Positions 8,149-17,060 of a stretch of DNA of 51,556 bases are shown here, in pieces; position 1 is the stretch's first letter, and each line of letters opens with the position of its first letter. This DNA comes from a virus. The stretch is taken from the IMG/VR virus record IMGVR_UViG_3300048778_000586, positions 1-51,556 of that record; one strand, written 5' to 3'. The position numbers and the translations under genes were made by a program. Under the pieces are notes generated by a model, which saw only the letters and a program-made list of their open reading frames with translations, searched no databases and had not been told where the DNA came from.

Positions 8149-10818
8149 ATGAAGCTTTTACTGCATAACGGCGCTCGAGCGGTTGCGCGGCCTGATACTG
8201 GACGGCTCGGCGAGTCGTCCCTACCTATTGAATGGCAGGGCGCATTGCGGCCGGATGTGACACAGGGCGAGATCGAACGCGCTAATAATCAGATTCAGCG
8301 TTTCGCGCGGCTCCATGAGCAGATGCGCACGTTATTCGATTCCAATGACCGGATGCAGCGCAGTTACGACAGCTCGACCACCACCCAGTTCAATGCGGAC
8401 ATGAGGGGTACGTTCGGCAGCGCCAATGCCGAAATAATGACGAGCGATTATTCGACGCGCGCGCGCTCCCGCACCATCGCCAAGGACACACCCCAGGGCA
8501 AAGCCGTCATCCGCACGTTCCAAAACAATGTCGTGGGCGATGACCCGTTCAAGCTCGACATGCGGTTCGGCACTTGGACGAAGAAAAAAAATGCCGTGAG
8601 CGGCCAGTCCGAACGCCAGTTCGTCGAGGACGAAGAGGTCAATGCCGCCATCGAGGCTGAATGGGAAATTGCCGGCCAGCCGGAAAATTTCACGGTTAAA
8701 ATGAACATGAGCCGGATGGAGGCGGAACGCATCATGGAGGCCAGTGCTGTGCGCGATGGATTCATTTTAATGCGCCATCAGCGCGGCTTCCCACGCAATC
8801 CCTTCAGGTACGCCGTGGAACTACTCGAGTGCGACCGTCTTCAGAGCGCTTTCATGGGAAAATCCGATACCGGAAATCCCATCCGGTTCAGCATCGAGTA
8901 TGACAAACAATGGAATTATCCGGTGGCTTACTGGATTTTGACGCGGCACCCGGGCGACATCTTCGGACAGTCCACCATGGCCGGCTCGGTCGCCGGCGGC
9001 AATGGCTATGGCGGATCAGACAGCCAGGGACAATTGTTCCGAGAGCGCATTGACGCCGGGGACATCGTGATGTTCAATAATCTCCGCGACCGGGCGGAAC
9101 AAGATATCGGATTTACCGAACTCGACGCCAGTGTGCAATCGCTCTGGCGGCTGTTCCAATACGAAAAGGCGCTCACCTACGCGGCCATTGCGAGTTGCAT
9201 GAAGCCGTTCTGGATCAAAAAGAATTTCCCGACCGGGATGCAGTTTACCACGGAGGAGATTGAAACCTTCCTCAAGAACGCCAATGTGGGCACCGAAGGC
9301 GGCGCGGGCGCGGCGGCGGACGGCGCGCCGGGCAACAGCGGGGCGACCTCGCGCCAGCAACGCATCGCCCAGCGCGTCAGCGCGGATGTGCCGGGATCCA
9401 CCCTCGACCTACCTTGGGGTCTGGAATTGATGCAGACCGACCCGAAGTTCCCCATCGAAGCGGCCCACGAATTTCGGCAGGATAATCAGCGCGACATCGC
9501 CGTGGCCACCGGCACGTCGTATCAGGACGTTTCCGGCGATTTCCAGAACCTCGGCTTTGCCGCGGCGCTCATGTGCCAGACGCCCAAGCAGGATTATTGC
9601 AAAATACGGCAGCGGAATTTCATTGATTGCGCCGTGCGCCCCGTGTTCAGAGAATGGCTGCGCGCAACGATTTTATCCGGCCGGTTCGATGAAAAATATC
9701 CCGATATCGTCGTCTCCATCACGAAGATCGAGGATTATGTGCAGGCGGCCAAGTTCAAAGGCAAACGCTGGGCTTTCGTCAATCCGCTCGTGCAGGCGCA
9801 GACGCTCATCATTATGATGGAGGCCGAAATCCTCTCGCCGCAACAGGTGCAGGATCAGTTGCCCGATGGCGTCAGCATCGAGACTCTTTACACGCTCATC
9901 GCCGAGGCCAAGGCCGAACACACAAAACACGGATTGGATGTCGAGGATGCTTCAAACATGGACGTGACACGACCCACCATCAGCAAGGGCGAACCAGGCG
10001 AAATCAGGCCCGCCCCGAAGGAATTAGGCGCTGGCGGTGCTGCGCAACCCATTCCCGCACGCCGACCGGCCAATCCTGTCAGAAGCCAATTGGGCCGCAA
10101 CCTGGACACCTCGGATTCCGTGCTCTATCTCGTCCGGCACGGTGAGACTCAGTTGAATGCGGACGGCATGACTCGCGGCTGGGCCAACCCGCCTCTGAAT
10201 GATGCCGGCCGGAAAGAGGCGGCCGATGCCGCCGACGAACTGGCGAACCGCGGCATCACCCTTATCGTCACATCCGACCTGACGCGCGCGGTTGAAACCG
10301 CCACCATTATCGGCGAGAAAATAAACGCGCAGGTCGTCGTTGATCCCGGATTGCGGCCGTGGGGATTCGGGCCGGAGATTGAAGGCAAAAATTCCGTTGA
10401 GGTCGCCCCGCAGATCGAGCATTACGCACGCAACCCCGATGAACGCCCCGCCGGCAGTTATCCCGATGGGCAATTGCCCGAGACATTCAATCAATACCGT
10501 AAGCGGATTTTCACGGCCATTGAGAAAATCCAGAACACATATCCGTCCGGTGCCACTGCCATCGTCACCCATTACCGCACGTTCAAGGCGCTGGAATCAC
10601 GCACGGAAGGCCATGATGTGGACGTGGACACGTTCATCGCGCGCGCACCGGACAATCCCGGGTCGGTCTATGTGCTCGAAAATGGGGAGCTGTCGGAGAA
10701 GCTACCTGAGAAATCCAGCCCCGAAAGCGTTCGGGGTTCAAGCCGGAAAAGAAAACCGCGTGGCATCTCGAAACAGACGATGGCGCTGATACAAGGGCAA
10801 GGGGATGGGAAATCGTAG
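8149..10818 (+). CDS. Lambda-family portal protein fused to a C-terminal histidine phosphatase
   Basis: 889 aa; ordinary lambda-type portals have about 500-560. Residues about 35-620 match the portal pattern: early RARSRTIAKDTPQGKAVIR and NVVGDD, then LLECDRLQ, DAGDIVMFNNLRDRAEQDIGFTELDASV, and SYQDVSGDFQNLGFAAAL, the conserved region before the clip. Portals form the dodecameric DNA channel at one capsid vertex. From about 655 a complete phosphoglycerate-mutase-like domain follows: LVRHGET with H664 as phosphoacceptor, SDLTRAVETA, PWGFGPEIEGK as candidate acid and VTHYRT with H808. The N-terminus (GRLGESSLP) is encoded by a palindromic repeat at 8200-8225. The phosphatase substrate is unknown. 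Confidence 0.85.
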   Translation: MKLLLHNGARAVARPDTGRLGESSLPIEWQGALRPDVTQGEIERANNQIQRFARLHEQMRTLFDSNDRMQRSYDSSTTTQFNADMRGTFGSANAEIMTSDYSTRARSRTIAKDTPQGKAVIRTFQNNVVGDDPFKLDMRFGTWTKKKNAVSGQSERQFVEDEEVNAAIEAEWEIAGQPENFTVKMNMSRMEAERIMEASAVRDGFILMRHQRGFPRNPFRYAVELLECDRLQSAFMGKSDTGNPIRFSIEYDKQWNYPVAYWILTRHPGDIFGQSTMAGSVAGGNGYGGSDSQGQLFRERIDAGDIVMFNNLRDRAEQDIGFTELDASVQSLWRLFQYEKALTYAAIASCMKPFWIKKNFPTGMQFTTEEIETFLKNANVGTEGGAGAAADGAPGNSGATSRQQRIAQRVSADVPGSTLDLPWGLELMQTDPKFPIEAAHEFRQDNQRDIAVATGTSYQDVSGDFQNLGFAAALMCQTPKQDYCKIRQRNFIDCAVRPVFREWLRATILSGRFDEKYPDIVVSITKIEDYVQAAKFKGKRWAFVNPLVQAQTLIIMMEAEILSPQQVQDQLPDGVSIETLYTLIAEAKAEHTKHGLDVEDASNMDVTRPTISKGEPGEIRPAPKELGAGGAAQPIPARRPANPVRSQLGRNLDTSDSVLYLVRHGETQLNADGMTRGWANPPLNDAGRKEAADAADELANRGITLIVTSDLTRAVETATIIGEKINAQVVVDPGLRPWGFGPEIEGKNSVEVAPQIEHYARNPDERPAGSYPDGQLPETFNQYRKRIFTAIEKIQNTYPSGATAIVTHYRTFKALESRTEGHDVDVDTFIARAPDNPGSVYVLENGELSEKLPEKSSPESVRGSSRKRKPRGISKQTMALIQGQGDGKS
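8200..8225 (+). repeat. REP-type palindrome in the portal N-terminus
   Basis: GGACGGCTCG-G-CGAGTCGTCC pairs over ten positions with one G.T pair and is followed by CTACC. Relatives with other stems are at 11008-11028, about 25488-25515, about 29898-29925, 17477-17503 and 18422-18446. The copy here is translated within the first 25 residues of the portal protein. Confidence 0.75.
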
Positions 10819-10878
10819 TTTTTAGTTTTTAATTTTTAATTTTAAGTTTAACCACAAAGACACGAAGAACACGAAGTT

Positions 10879-11379
10879 ATGAAAGATCACATTGCCAAAA
10901 CCATTGCCGACCTGAAATCCGAACGTGCCAAGCTGGACGAAATCATCGCCACGCTTGAACGGTATGGCGCCGCCACAAGTGATGCGCCGGAAGTAGCCGT
11001 TCCCGCCGAACGGCTCGGCGAGCCGTTCTTATCTAAAACAAGAAAATACACCCGCCGCGCGGTAAGGCCGATTTCTACAACAGCCACACGCAACCTGAAG
11101 GTTGCGGCTACAAAAGTTACGGGTATGGATTTGGACAAGCCGACCACGGTTGGCGGGGCAATGAAGTTGATCTGCAAGGCGTACGTCAAAAAATCCTTTA
11201 CGATGCAGGATGTGATCGCGGCACTCGAAGCGGACAAGGATTACAATAAATTCTATCAGGAATCAAGCGGTGTCTCGACGGTCTATGCGAATCTGGCTTA
11301 TTGGAGCAAGACCGGAAAATTGGAAAAGATCGGCGAAGGCGCGGATGCGACCTATAAGGTTTTGGATTTGGATTTTTAA
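10879..11379 (+). CDS. Coiled-coil plus winged-helix-like protein with two repeat inserts
   Basis: 166 aa. Residues 1-30 form an amphipathic helix or coiled coil (IADLKSERAKLDEIIATLERY). Residues about 90-165 look like a winged-helix fold (GGAMKLICKAYVKKSFTMQ, YANLAYWSKTGKLEKIG) similar to domains that sense or bind nucleic acid. The linker between them is largely made of repeats: ERLGEPF from the palindrome at 11008-11028 and RNLKVAAT from 11089-11112. The role is unknown; its position between portal and capsid would suit an accessory head or regulatory protein. Confidence 0.6.
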   Translation: MKDHIAKTIADLKSERAKLDEIIATLERYGAATSDAPEVAVPAERLGEPFLSKTRKYTRRAVRPISTTATRNLKVAATKVTGMDLDKPTTVGGAMKLICKAYVKKSFTMQDVIAALEADKDYNKFYQESSGVSTVYANLAYWSKTGKLEKIGEGADATYKVLDLDF

Positions 11380-11417
11380 GAATTTACCGCAATATCGCGG
11401 TGAAAAAAAAAGGAAAT

Positions 11418-11588
11418 ATGGTAAAAAATACAACACAAAAAACCACGGTCACGAAAACCCCCGCCGCAACGACCGGCACCGAACACATCGTTGCGCCCGC
11501 CAAGTCGGTGGTCGGTGAACAAACGATAACTCACCCGGTCAGCAAGCCGATCCCGGGCGCTACGAAAACCGTAGCCGAGACGAAGTAA
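11418..11588 (+). CDS. Small Thr/Val/Pro-rich protein
   Basis: 56 aa from ATG 11418, chosen over an upstream GTG at 11400 because AGGA lies seven bases before the ATG. Low-complexity, rich in Thr, Val, Lys and Pro (TTQKTTVTKTPAATTG), without hydrophobic segments. No family recognised. Small Thr/Pro-rich proteins occur in phage head operons as decoration or scaffold proteins, but nothing here shows that role. Confidence 0.4.
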   Translation: MVKNTTQKTTVTKTPAATTGTEHIVAPAKSVVGEQTITHPVSKPIPGATKTVAETK

Positions 11589-11720
11589 TCTCTCACGGAC
11601 TCACAGCCACACAGCAAGTTGCTGTGTGGCCTAACACGGATGAATTTGGCGGGGGCGTGCATGTCAGGCGCGGAATACTTTTTCCAGCCCCAAGTGTGCG
11701 CCCTACGCCGCTTCTGAAGG

Positions 11721-11805
11721 AGTTGAAGGTTGAAAGTTGAGGGTTGAGAGAAGGAAAATGCCACCTCACCCCTTCCCTCTCCCCCCAAGGCGGAGAGGGA
11801 GAAGA
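11721..11805 (+). repeat. Heptad repeats followed by CTCACCCC/GAGAGGGAG element
   Basis: GTTGAAGGTTGAAAGTTGAGG heptads are followed by CCACCTCACCCC..CCCTCTCCCCCCAAGG..GGAGAGGGAGAAG. The second element forms a hairpin (CCCTCTCC pairing with GGAGAGGG) and recurs at about 4489, 27449, 30899, 34482, 34572, 35412, 35489, 35566, 37382 and 48051. Confidence 0.85.
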
Positions 11806-11846
11806 TGGTAAAGTTGAAGGGCTGGGTGACTTCATGGCGTTTTCGT

Positions 11847-14360
11847 ATGCCAGTGAAACATTCCCGCGCCGCTTCCCACGCCGTCCATCTCTATCGTTAC
11901 GCCAAGGTGGATCCCACCAGCGGCGATGAAAAGGAACGCACGTTCCAAGTCGCTTTCTCTTCCGAACATCCCGTCCCGCGCAAGGCCAATGACTTGGATG
12001 TCGAACTCGGCGCCTGTTCACGGAAGGGTGAGAAATACCTGGAAGTCTTGAGCCATGCCGCCGGTGATTATGATATCTCGCCCATGAACAATTCCGGCGC
12101 CCTGCTCGACGAGCACCAGGAACAATTCCATTTGGGCAACATCAAACACGCCGAAGTCTCCACCGACTTGTTGGGTCGCGCCATGATCTGGTATGACGGT
12201 ATCACCGACCTTTCCAAAACCCGCGCCGAACAGATGCGCTCCGGGTCGCGGCCGCATGTCTCTTTTGGCTATTTCCATACCCGCTTTTTGGGCGACATGA
12301 AGTTGCCCGATGGCCGCTCCGCAAAACGGTTCGCGTGGCTCGGAGATGAAATTTCCAGCGTGTCCAGTCCCGCCGATCCCAAAGCCGGCAAACACCGCAG
12401 CGCCGGCGATCTGCCGCATTGCCTTCATTGCGGCCAGGAATTTGATGATGACGATCTGGACAAGGACGGCCGCTGCGCCGATTGCGGGCCGGTCGCGCGC
12501 GCGCTCAAAGACCGCATTATCCGCGCCGCTGACAAGGACGTTTCCGCCAATGACCTCGGAACCAAAGTGGCCACTGCCGCGGAGCAGGATGATCGCTTCA
12601 CCGGCAGGGACGACAAAGGCACACGCACCGGCTGGGTGCAAGTCCAGGACTTGACCCATGACGGCACGAACTGGTCGGCCACTCTTAATTGCTCCAAGGA
12701 CGGTAAAAAATACGAGGTGCCCGTCGCCGTTGCCGATGATGGCGCGGTCAAACTCGGCGCCGAAAAACGCAGCGAAGTTGACTTGAATAAATTTGTATCC
12801 GAACCCGGACCAGAAAAGAAAAACAATTTACGAACCAAGCCTATGGAACTCGACGAAAAATCAATTCGTGCCAACGAACGCGCTACCGCCGTGGCTGAAC
12901 TCACTCCCGAGATTCAAAAAACCACGCGCGCCACTGTCGTTGCGGAATTCCAAACTCAAAGCGCCGCCCAGAAAACCAAGCGCACCACCCTTCGTAACGA
13001 GCTTCATCCGCTGGCGGATGCCTTTATCAAGGACCACGGCACCAAATGGGTTGGCGACACCGGCAATGTCCAGGTCTTGGGTGAGCGCATCCGCGCTCTC
13101 GAGCAGGAAGCCTATGACGCGCCGGAAGATCATACCCTCCCGGAAATCCGCACCGATTTCAAAGTCAAGGTTCAAGACCTCATCTCCCGGTCCCGTGCTC
13201 CCAAAAAACAGGAGGAAGCCGCCATGCTGCCGGATAAATTGGCCAGCCGTTGCTCGCTGGGTAATGTTTTCAGAGCGGCCAGTGAAGCCTCTCAAAAAGG
13301 AAATCGCAGCTCTTGTTTCATACCCACAAGTGGTGCTGAAAAAGAGGCGAATGATGAACTTCGTCGCGCTGCCGCCGACTTCCCGGGCGGTTTGAACATT
13401 TTCGGCGAAGGCGGACTGCATTTGCCCATGAACATGCCGTCCGGCCTGTTCCGCAAGGACGGCCGCAGCGGACGCATGACCCGCGATGCCCTGGCCACTG
13501 ATTTCCCGACCGCCGGCGCCTTGATTACACCCCAGTTTATCTGGCCCATGATTGATTTGCTCCGCAACATGCCCGCGCTTTCCCGTCTTGGCATGGTCTG
13601 GTTGAGTGGTGTGGTTGGCAATCTCGTTCTACCCCGACAGGAAGCTGCCACCATCGCACAATGGCTTCCTGAAGGTGCACAATTGACAGCTTACGACCAG
13701 GTGCTCGGCCAGATCAAGATGTCACCGCACCGCGTCGGCAGCCGCCAGAATTATTCACGGCTTGCACTCATTCAAACCACCCCCGATTTCGAGGCCATGG
13801 TCATACGCGACCACATGGCCGTCATCGCCCTCGCCATTGATGAAGCGGGAATCAACGGCCAAGGCGCCGCCGACCAGCCGCTGGGCATCCTGAACCAGCC
13901 CGGCATCGGTTCGGTTGCCTTTGGCGGCGCGGCTGCCACTGCTTATGCCCGAATGGTGGCCATGGAAACCGCCATCCGTAAATCCAACATTTACGATCCG
14001 GTTTCGTTCCTCTCCACCAGTGTCGTGCGCGGCACGTTGCGCGTCACGCCCGCCACTCTCACCGGTTCAACCGTTGTCAGCGGCTCAACCAACTCCGTCT
14101 GGACGACCGAGAACGGCGAGGAAAATGTCATCGGCCGGCCCGCCGTGGACAGCCAACAAGTGCCCGGCGATATTATGATCGCCATTGCCGCCAATCATCT
14201 CATTGGTGCACAATGGGGCGGACTGGCCGTGGTGCTCGATACTTTGTCACGCGCGGATTTCGACGAATATAAACTGTCCATCAACACTTATGTGGACTTT
14301 GCACTGCGCCACCCGCAGGCCGTCTGCCGCAGCGCGGATTCTCTGGCTGTACTCACTTAA
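11847..14360 (+). CDS. Prohead protease - zinc ribbon - HK97-type major capsid fusion protein
   Basis: 837 aa from ATG 11847; this start follows the box shared with gene 7185. Residues about 25-180 match the HK97 prohead protease: LLDEH (H90), HVSFGY (S139), and E168 in DEISSVSSPADP, the usual catalytic triad. A zinc ribbon with CLHCG and CADCG follows at about 192-214, then a beta-rich segment and a helical, charged region at about 330-460 that could serve as the scaffold delta domain. From about 541 the HK97 capsid fold begins (ITPQFIWPMIDLLRNMPALS, NYSRLAL, GINGQG, PLGIL). Protease, scaffold and shell in one chain imply that the protein cuts itself during maturation. A further in-frame ATG lies upstream in repeat DNA. 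Confidence 0.85.
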   Translation: MPVKHSRAASHAVHLYRYAKVDPTSGDEKERTFQVAFSSEHPVPRKANDLDVELGACSRKGEKYLEVLSHAAGDYDISPMNNSGALLDEHQEQFHLGNIKHAEVSTDLLGRAMIWYDGITDLSKTRAEQMRSGSRPHVSFGYFHTRFLGDMKLPDGRSAKRFAWLGDEISSVSSPADPKAGKHRSAGDLPHCLHCGQEFDDDDLDKDGRCADCGPVARALKDRIIRAADKDVSANDLGTKVATAAEQDDRFTGRDDKGTRTGWVQVQDLTHDGTNWSATLNCSKDGKKYEVPVAVADDGAVKLGAEKRSEVDLNKFVSEPGPEKKNNLRTKPMELDEKSIRANERATAVAELTPEIQKTTRATVVAEFQTQSAAQKTKRTTLRNELHPLADAFIKDHGTKWVGDTGNVQVLGERIRALEQEAYDAPEDHTLPEIRTDFKVKVQDLISRSRAPKKQEEAAMLPDKLASRCSLGNVFRAASEASQKGNRSSCFIPTSGAEKEANDELRRAAADFPGGLNIFGEGGLHLPMNMPSGLFRKDGRSGRMTRDALATDFPTAGALITPQFIWPMIDLLRNMPALSRLGMVWLSGVVGNLVLPRQEAATIAQWLPEGAQLTAYDQVLGQIKMSPHRVGSRQNYSRLALIQTTPDFEAMVIRDHMAVIALAIDEAGINGQGAADQPLGILNQPGIGSVAFGGAAATAYARMVAMETAIRKSNIYDPVSFLSTSVVRGTLRVTPATLTGSTVVSGSTNSVWTTENGEENVIGRPAVDSQQVPGDIMIAIAANHLIGAQWGGLAVVLDTLSRADFDEYKLSINTYVDFALRHPQAVCRSADSLAVLT

Positions 14361-14428
14361 ACAATTTGACGAATACGCAACCTCAAGGTTGCGGTTACAT
14401 AAATACGAATTTTAACGAACAAAAAACT

Positions 14429-15052
14429 ATGAAATTCAACAAATGGTTTGTCGGACTCGCAACCTCCGCCGCAGTCATGTTGGCCTGCTCCGCGCGCGCC
14501 GTAATCGGTTTTGATGCGTTCGCCAATACGCGCACCGCCGTTCTGGTTGCCCCCACCAACTTCGCCGCCGGCACCGCTTTCTCGAACGCCCCCATTGACC
14601 ATATCGGTTTGATTGGCCGCGGTGTTGTGACCATCTTTTCCGGCAAAGGCGCGGCCAATCCCACCGGCACGCTCACCGCACAAGTGGTGACATCGCCCGA
14701 TATGACGAATTGGTTCGTTCTCACCAATTTCGCCCTCATCACCACCCCCACCGCCTTTCCTATTACCAACGGCTTTTATGGCGGAACAAATCTGGCCACG
14801 ACCAACAATATCCTTCTGCCCGGCACCGTCACCACACCCGTTGGCAGCACTGCGGGTTGGGTCACTCCTTATCTGGCTCCCTTGGCATTCACCAATGGTG
14901 GTCCCGTTACCATCACCACGCCCGGAGTTTATCAATTGGCGTTCAACTTGGACGACCAGTATCGCTATATTGGCATCCAGTTCGTCCCGTCTGCCACCAG
15001 CGGCACGAACTTTGTCGGGAGCGCCACTTTGACCGCGCCGAACATTTATTGA
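14429..15052 (+). CDS. Exported Asn/Thr-rich protein next to the capsid gene
   Basis: 207 aa from ATG 14429; an upstream in-frame start would translate a REP element (TQPQGCGY) and is unlikely. Residues 1-24 are a Sec-type signal peptide (MKFNKW, hydrophobic core, ACSARA cleavage). The mature part is beta-rich (TLTAQVVTSPDMTNWFVLTN, PGVYQLAFNLDDQYRYIGIQF), like immunoglobulin-like or sheath proteins. It is clearly paralogous to 15596-16564: IDHIGLIGRGVVTIFS against IDTHGYIGVGTVLLTS, and YLAPLAF against VLAPALF. In other phages this position holds decoration proteins, yet a signal peptide would send it out of the cytoplasm. Confidence 0.7.
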   Translation: MKFNKWFVGLATSAAVMLACSARAVIGFDAFANTRTAVLVAPTNFAAGTAFSNAPIDHIGLIGRGVVTIFSGKGAANPTGTLTAQVVTSPDMTNWFVLTNFALITTPTAFPITNGFYGGTNLATTNNILLPGTVTTPVGSTAGWVTPYLAPLAFTNGGPVTITTPGVYQLAFNLDDQYRYIGIQFVPSATSGTNFVGSATLTAPNIY

Positions 15053-15091
15053 CCCATTTCAAACCAAACACCACAACCGTTTACAAAAACT

Positions 15092-15508
15092 ATGAAACTC
15101 GTCGCTTGCAAAAATTTCGCCAATGTTCCCTCATTGGGCTTGAAAGTGAATCCCGAAGACGTTGGCTTCGTGCACCCACTCCATGTCCATAAGGGCTATC
15201 GCTTTGATATCGGCACCGGCAAGATTTACGGCGATTCCAAGACCCAAACCGATCTGACCCAGCCCGAACGCACCCTCATCGCCCAACTAATCGTCTCGAA
15301 GAGCGCCGTCATTGATGACGGCTCTTCCGAGAGCAAGGCCGTCATCGCCCGGATTGATGCCGAAGTGGCTGTGGAACGCAAAGCTGATGCCGCCGCCGCC
15401 AAGGTCCTCAGCCAGCCTGAAATGATTGCGGCCGCCGTCGCCAGTGCCCTGACTCCCTATTTCAAGGGCGGTAAATTGAAGCCCGCGGCGGATGCTGAAA
15501 TCAGTTGA
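15092..15508 (+). CDS. Unknown head-module protein
   Basis: 138 aa. The N-terminal half is beta-rich (KNFANVPSLGLKVNPEDVG, HPLHVHKGYRFDIG); the C-terminal half is an Ala-rich helix (VERKADAAAAKVLSQ). No signal peptide. It lies between the two paralogous exported proteins and ends just before a strong terminator, so it seems to be the last gene of the capsid transcript. Possibly a head-completion or head-fibre protein; not recognised. Confidence 0.55.
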   Translation: MKLVACKNFANVPSLGLKVNPEDVGFVHPLHVHKGYRFDIGTGKIYGDSKTQTDLTQPERTLIAQLIVSKSAVIDDGSSESKAVIARIDAEVAVERKADAAAAKVLSQPEMIAAAVASALTPYFKGGKLKPAADAEIS

Positions 15509-15530
15509 TCGCAGATTTGATTTTCTCAAC

Positions 15531-15563
15531 CCAGCTCCTGTTCGCAGGGGCTGGTTTTTTTTT
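15531..15563 (+). terminator. Rho-independent terminator
   Basis: CCAGCTCCTG-TTCG-CAGGGGCTGG forms a ten-pair stem with one G.T pair and a stable TTCG tetraloop, followed by nine Ts. It lies 23 bases after the stop of the 15092-15508 gene and ends the capsid transcription unit. The next gene, 15596, must therefore have its own promoter or depend on read-through. Confidence 0.93.
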
Positions 15564-15595
15564 GACTCAGGAAACTTAATGAGAACCTTGACCTT

Positions 15596-16564
15596 ATGAA
15601 ACGAACCATTCCAGCACTCGCCCTGTTGATCGGGATTTTTTTCCTGACACTTCCCGCCACCGCCCAATTCGGTTTGGATCAGTTTGCCGTGCCGCGTCCC
15701 ATTGTCCTGGCATCGCCGCAATCTCTGACGACCGCATTGACCACCAACGGGCCGATTGATACCCATGGTTATATCGGCGTGGGCACCGTGTTATTGACCA
15801 GCTCCACCAATCCTTATCCCGCCGCCGTCACCAACCTGTCCGGCCTGTTGCCTCTGACGACCATCGGCATCACCAATCTACCCGCCACAGGCAATACCCT
15901 CACCATCACTCTGGATGCCACCAACCAGGTCTTTATCTGGACGAATAATACTACGGTAGGCCCCGTAATGGTCCGCATCGGCGCCAGCACCGCCGTTTCC
16001 GCCACGAACCTTAACACCGTCCTTACCACCGGTGGTTATACCGTCGCCCAAGCCAGCCCGACCGTTCTTTTACTCACCGGCTCGACCAATGACACGTTGC
16101 TGACCGCCATCAATTCGCTCGGCTGGGGCACCAACCAGAATACCACGATTTATTCCGTCACCAATGTTGTGACCGCAGGCGCCGGCACACTCACAGCGAC
16201 TCTTGAAGTTTCAAGCAATACCACGGATTGGACCGCCCTCAATAATTACGCCGAGGGTGTTCCGACAATTCTTGTGCGCACTAATCTTTCATCCGGCTCC
16301 GCAGTCCTGGCGACCAACCTATCCCTTGTGCCCGGCGTTCTGACGGTGCCCAATGCCGCCCTCTACGGTTATGCCACGCCGGTTCTGGCGCCGGCGTTGT
16401 TCAATAATTCCGGCGCAATCACCATGGGCGGCTTGAATGTCACGGAAATTGCCTATCAAGTGTCGCCAACACTCGGTTATCTGCACGTCATCTGGACGGC
16501 CACCGGTCCCCTCACCACCAATGCCGCCGTTTCTGCCACGTTCAACGGAGTCAAAAGCCAGTAA
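15596..16564 (+). CDS. Exported Asn/Thr-rich protein, paralogue of 14429-15052
   Basis: 322 aa. Signal peptide MKRTIPALALLIGIFFLTLP-ATAQ with predicted cleavage after about residue 24. The mature chain is very rich in Thr, Asn, Leu and Val and should form beta-sandwich domains; the N- and C-terminal parts align with the 14429 protein, while about 100-220 is an extra insert (LTITLDATNQVFIWTNN). It starts after a terminator. No catalytic motif. Possible roles are a surface-exposed virion protein or a host-surface protein carried by the prophage. Confidence 0.7.
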   Translation: MKRTIPALALLIGIFFLTLPATAQFGLDQFAVPRPIVLASPQSLTTALTTNGPIDTHGYIGVGTVLLTSSTNPYPAAVTNLSGLLPLTTIGITNLPATGNTLTITLDATNQVFIWTNNTTVGPVMVRIGASTAVSATNLNTVLTTGGYTVAQASPTVLLLTGSTNDTLLTAINSLGWGTNQNTTIYSVTNVVTAGAGTLTATLEVSSNTTDWTALNNYAEGVPTILVRTNLSSGSAVLATNLSLVPGVLTVPNAALYGYATPVLAPALFNNSGAITMGGLNVTEIAYQVSPTLGYLHVIWTATGPLTTNAAVSATFNGVKSQ

Positions 16565-16565
16565 T

Positions 16566-17060
16566 ATGATTCGACTCTCCGCCATCCTGTTATGCTTTAC
16601 AGCGTCCCTCTATGCCGCTGATCCCATCCTGCCCGACCCGAAATTAACCCCCGGCGATGTGCTCACGAACGTCACCGTCGAGCAAATCACACAGAAAGGC
16701 TACGCCAATGTCATCAATGGCGGCGACCGGGATGTGCCGGAAAGTGAGAAACGCCAAGTCTTCATCGAATACTTCAGTGCCGTTCCCACCAACCATGGCC
16801 AATACGAGGTTGACCACCTGATTTCACTCGAGCTGGGCGGCAGCAATGATCCTAAAAATCTCTGGCCGCAGAGTTATGTCACCCTGCCGTTCAATGCCCA
16901 CGTCAAGGACAAGCTCGAGGACAGGATGGCCGCTCTGGTCCGGCAAGACCTCGCCAATAACGGACATGATTCGGCTACTGCGCTGCTCAAACAGTTCCAG
17001 ACAGAGATCGCCACCAACTGGATCGTGGCCTATCATAAATACGTCTCAACCAATCCGTGA
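16566..17060 (+). CDS. Exported HNH-type nuclease
   Basis: 164 aa from ATG 16566, two bases after the previous stop. Signal peptide MIRLSAILLCFTASLYA, then a domain with YEVDHLISLELGGSNDPKNL and later NAHVKDKLEDRMAALV. The DH pair (D83, H84), N98 and H112 fit the beta-beta-alpha metal (HNH) nuclease pattern of a known family of small secreted proteins with the EVDHLIxLELGGSNDxxNLWP motif. Export would place it in the periplasm or outside, where it could degrade foreign DNA. Its place inside a head operon is unusual, since phage HNH proteins normally act with the terminase in the cytoplasm. Confidence 0.8.
   Translation: MIRLSAILLCFTASLYAADPILPDPKLTPGDVLTNVTVEQITQKGYANVINGGDRDVPESEKRQVFIEYFSAVPTNHGQYEVDHLISLELGGSNDPKNLWPQSYVTLPFNAHVKDKLEDRMAALVRQDLANNGHDSATALLKQFQTEIATNWIVAYHKYVSTNP

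Noticed and set aside
11805-11846. Upstream start for the capsid fusion protein
   Set aside because: The extra 14 residues are translated leader and repeat sequence, and the box shared with gene 7185 ends on ATG 11847.
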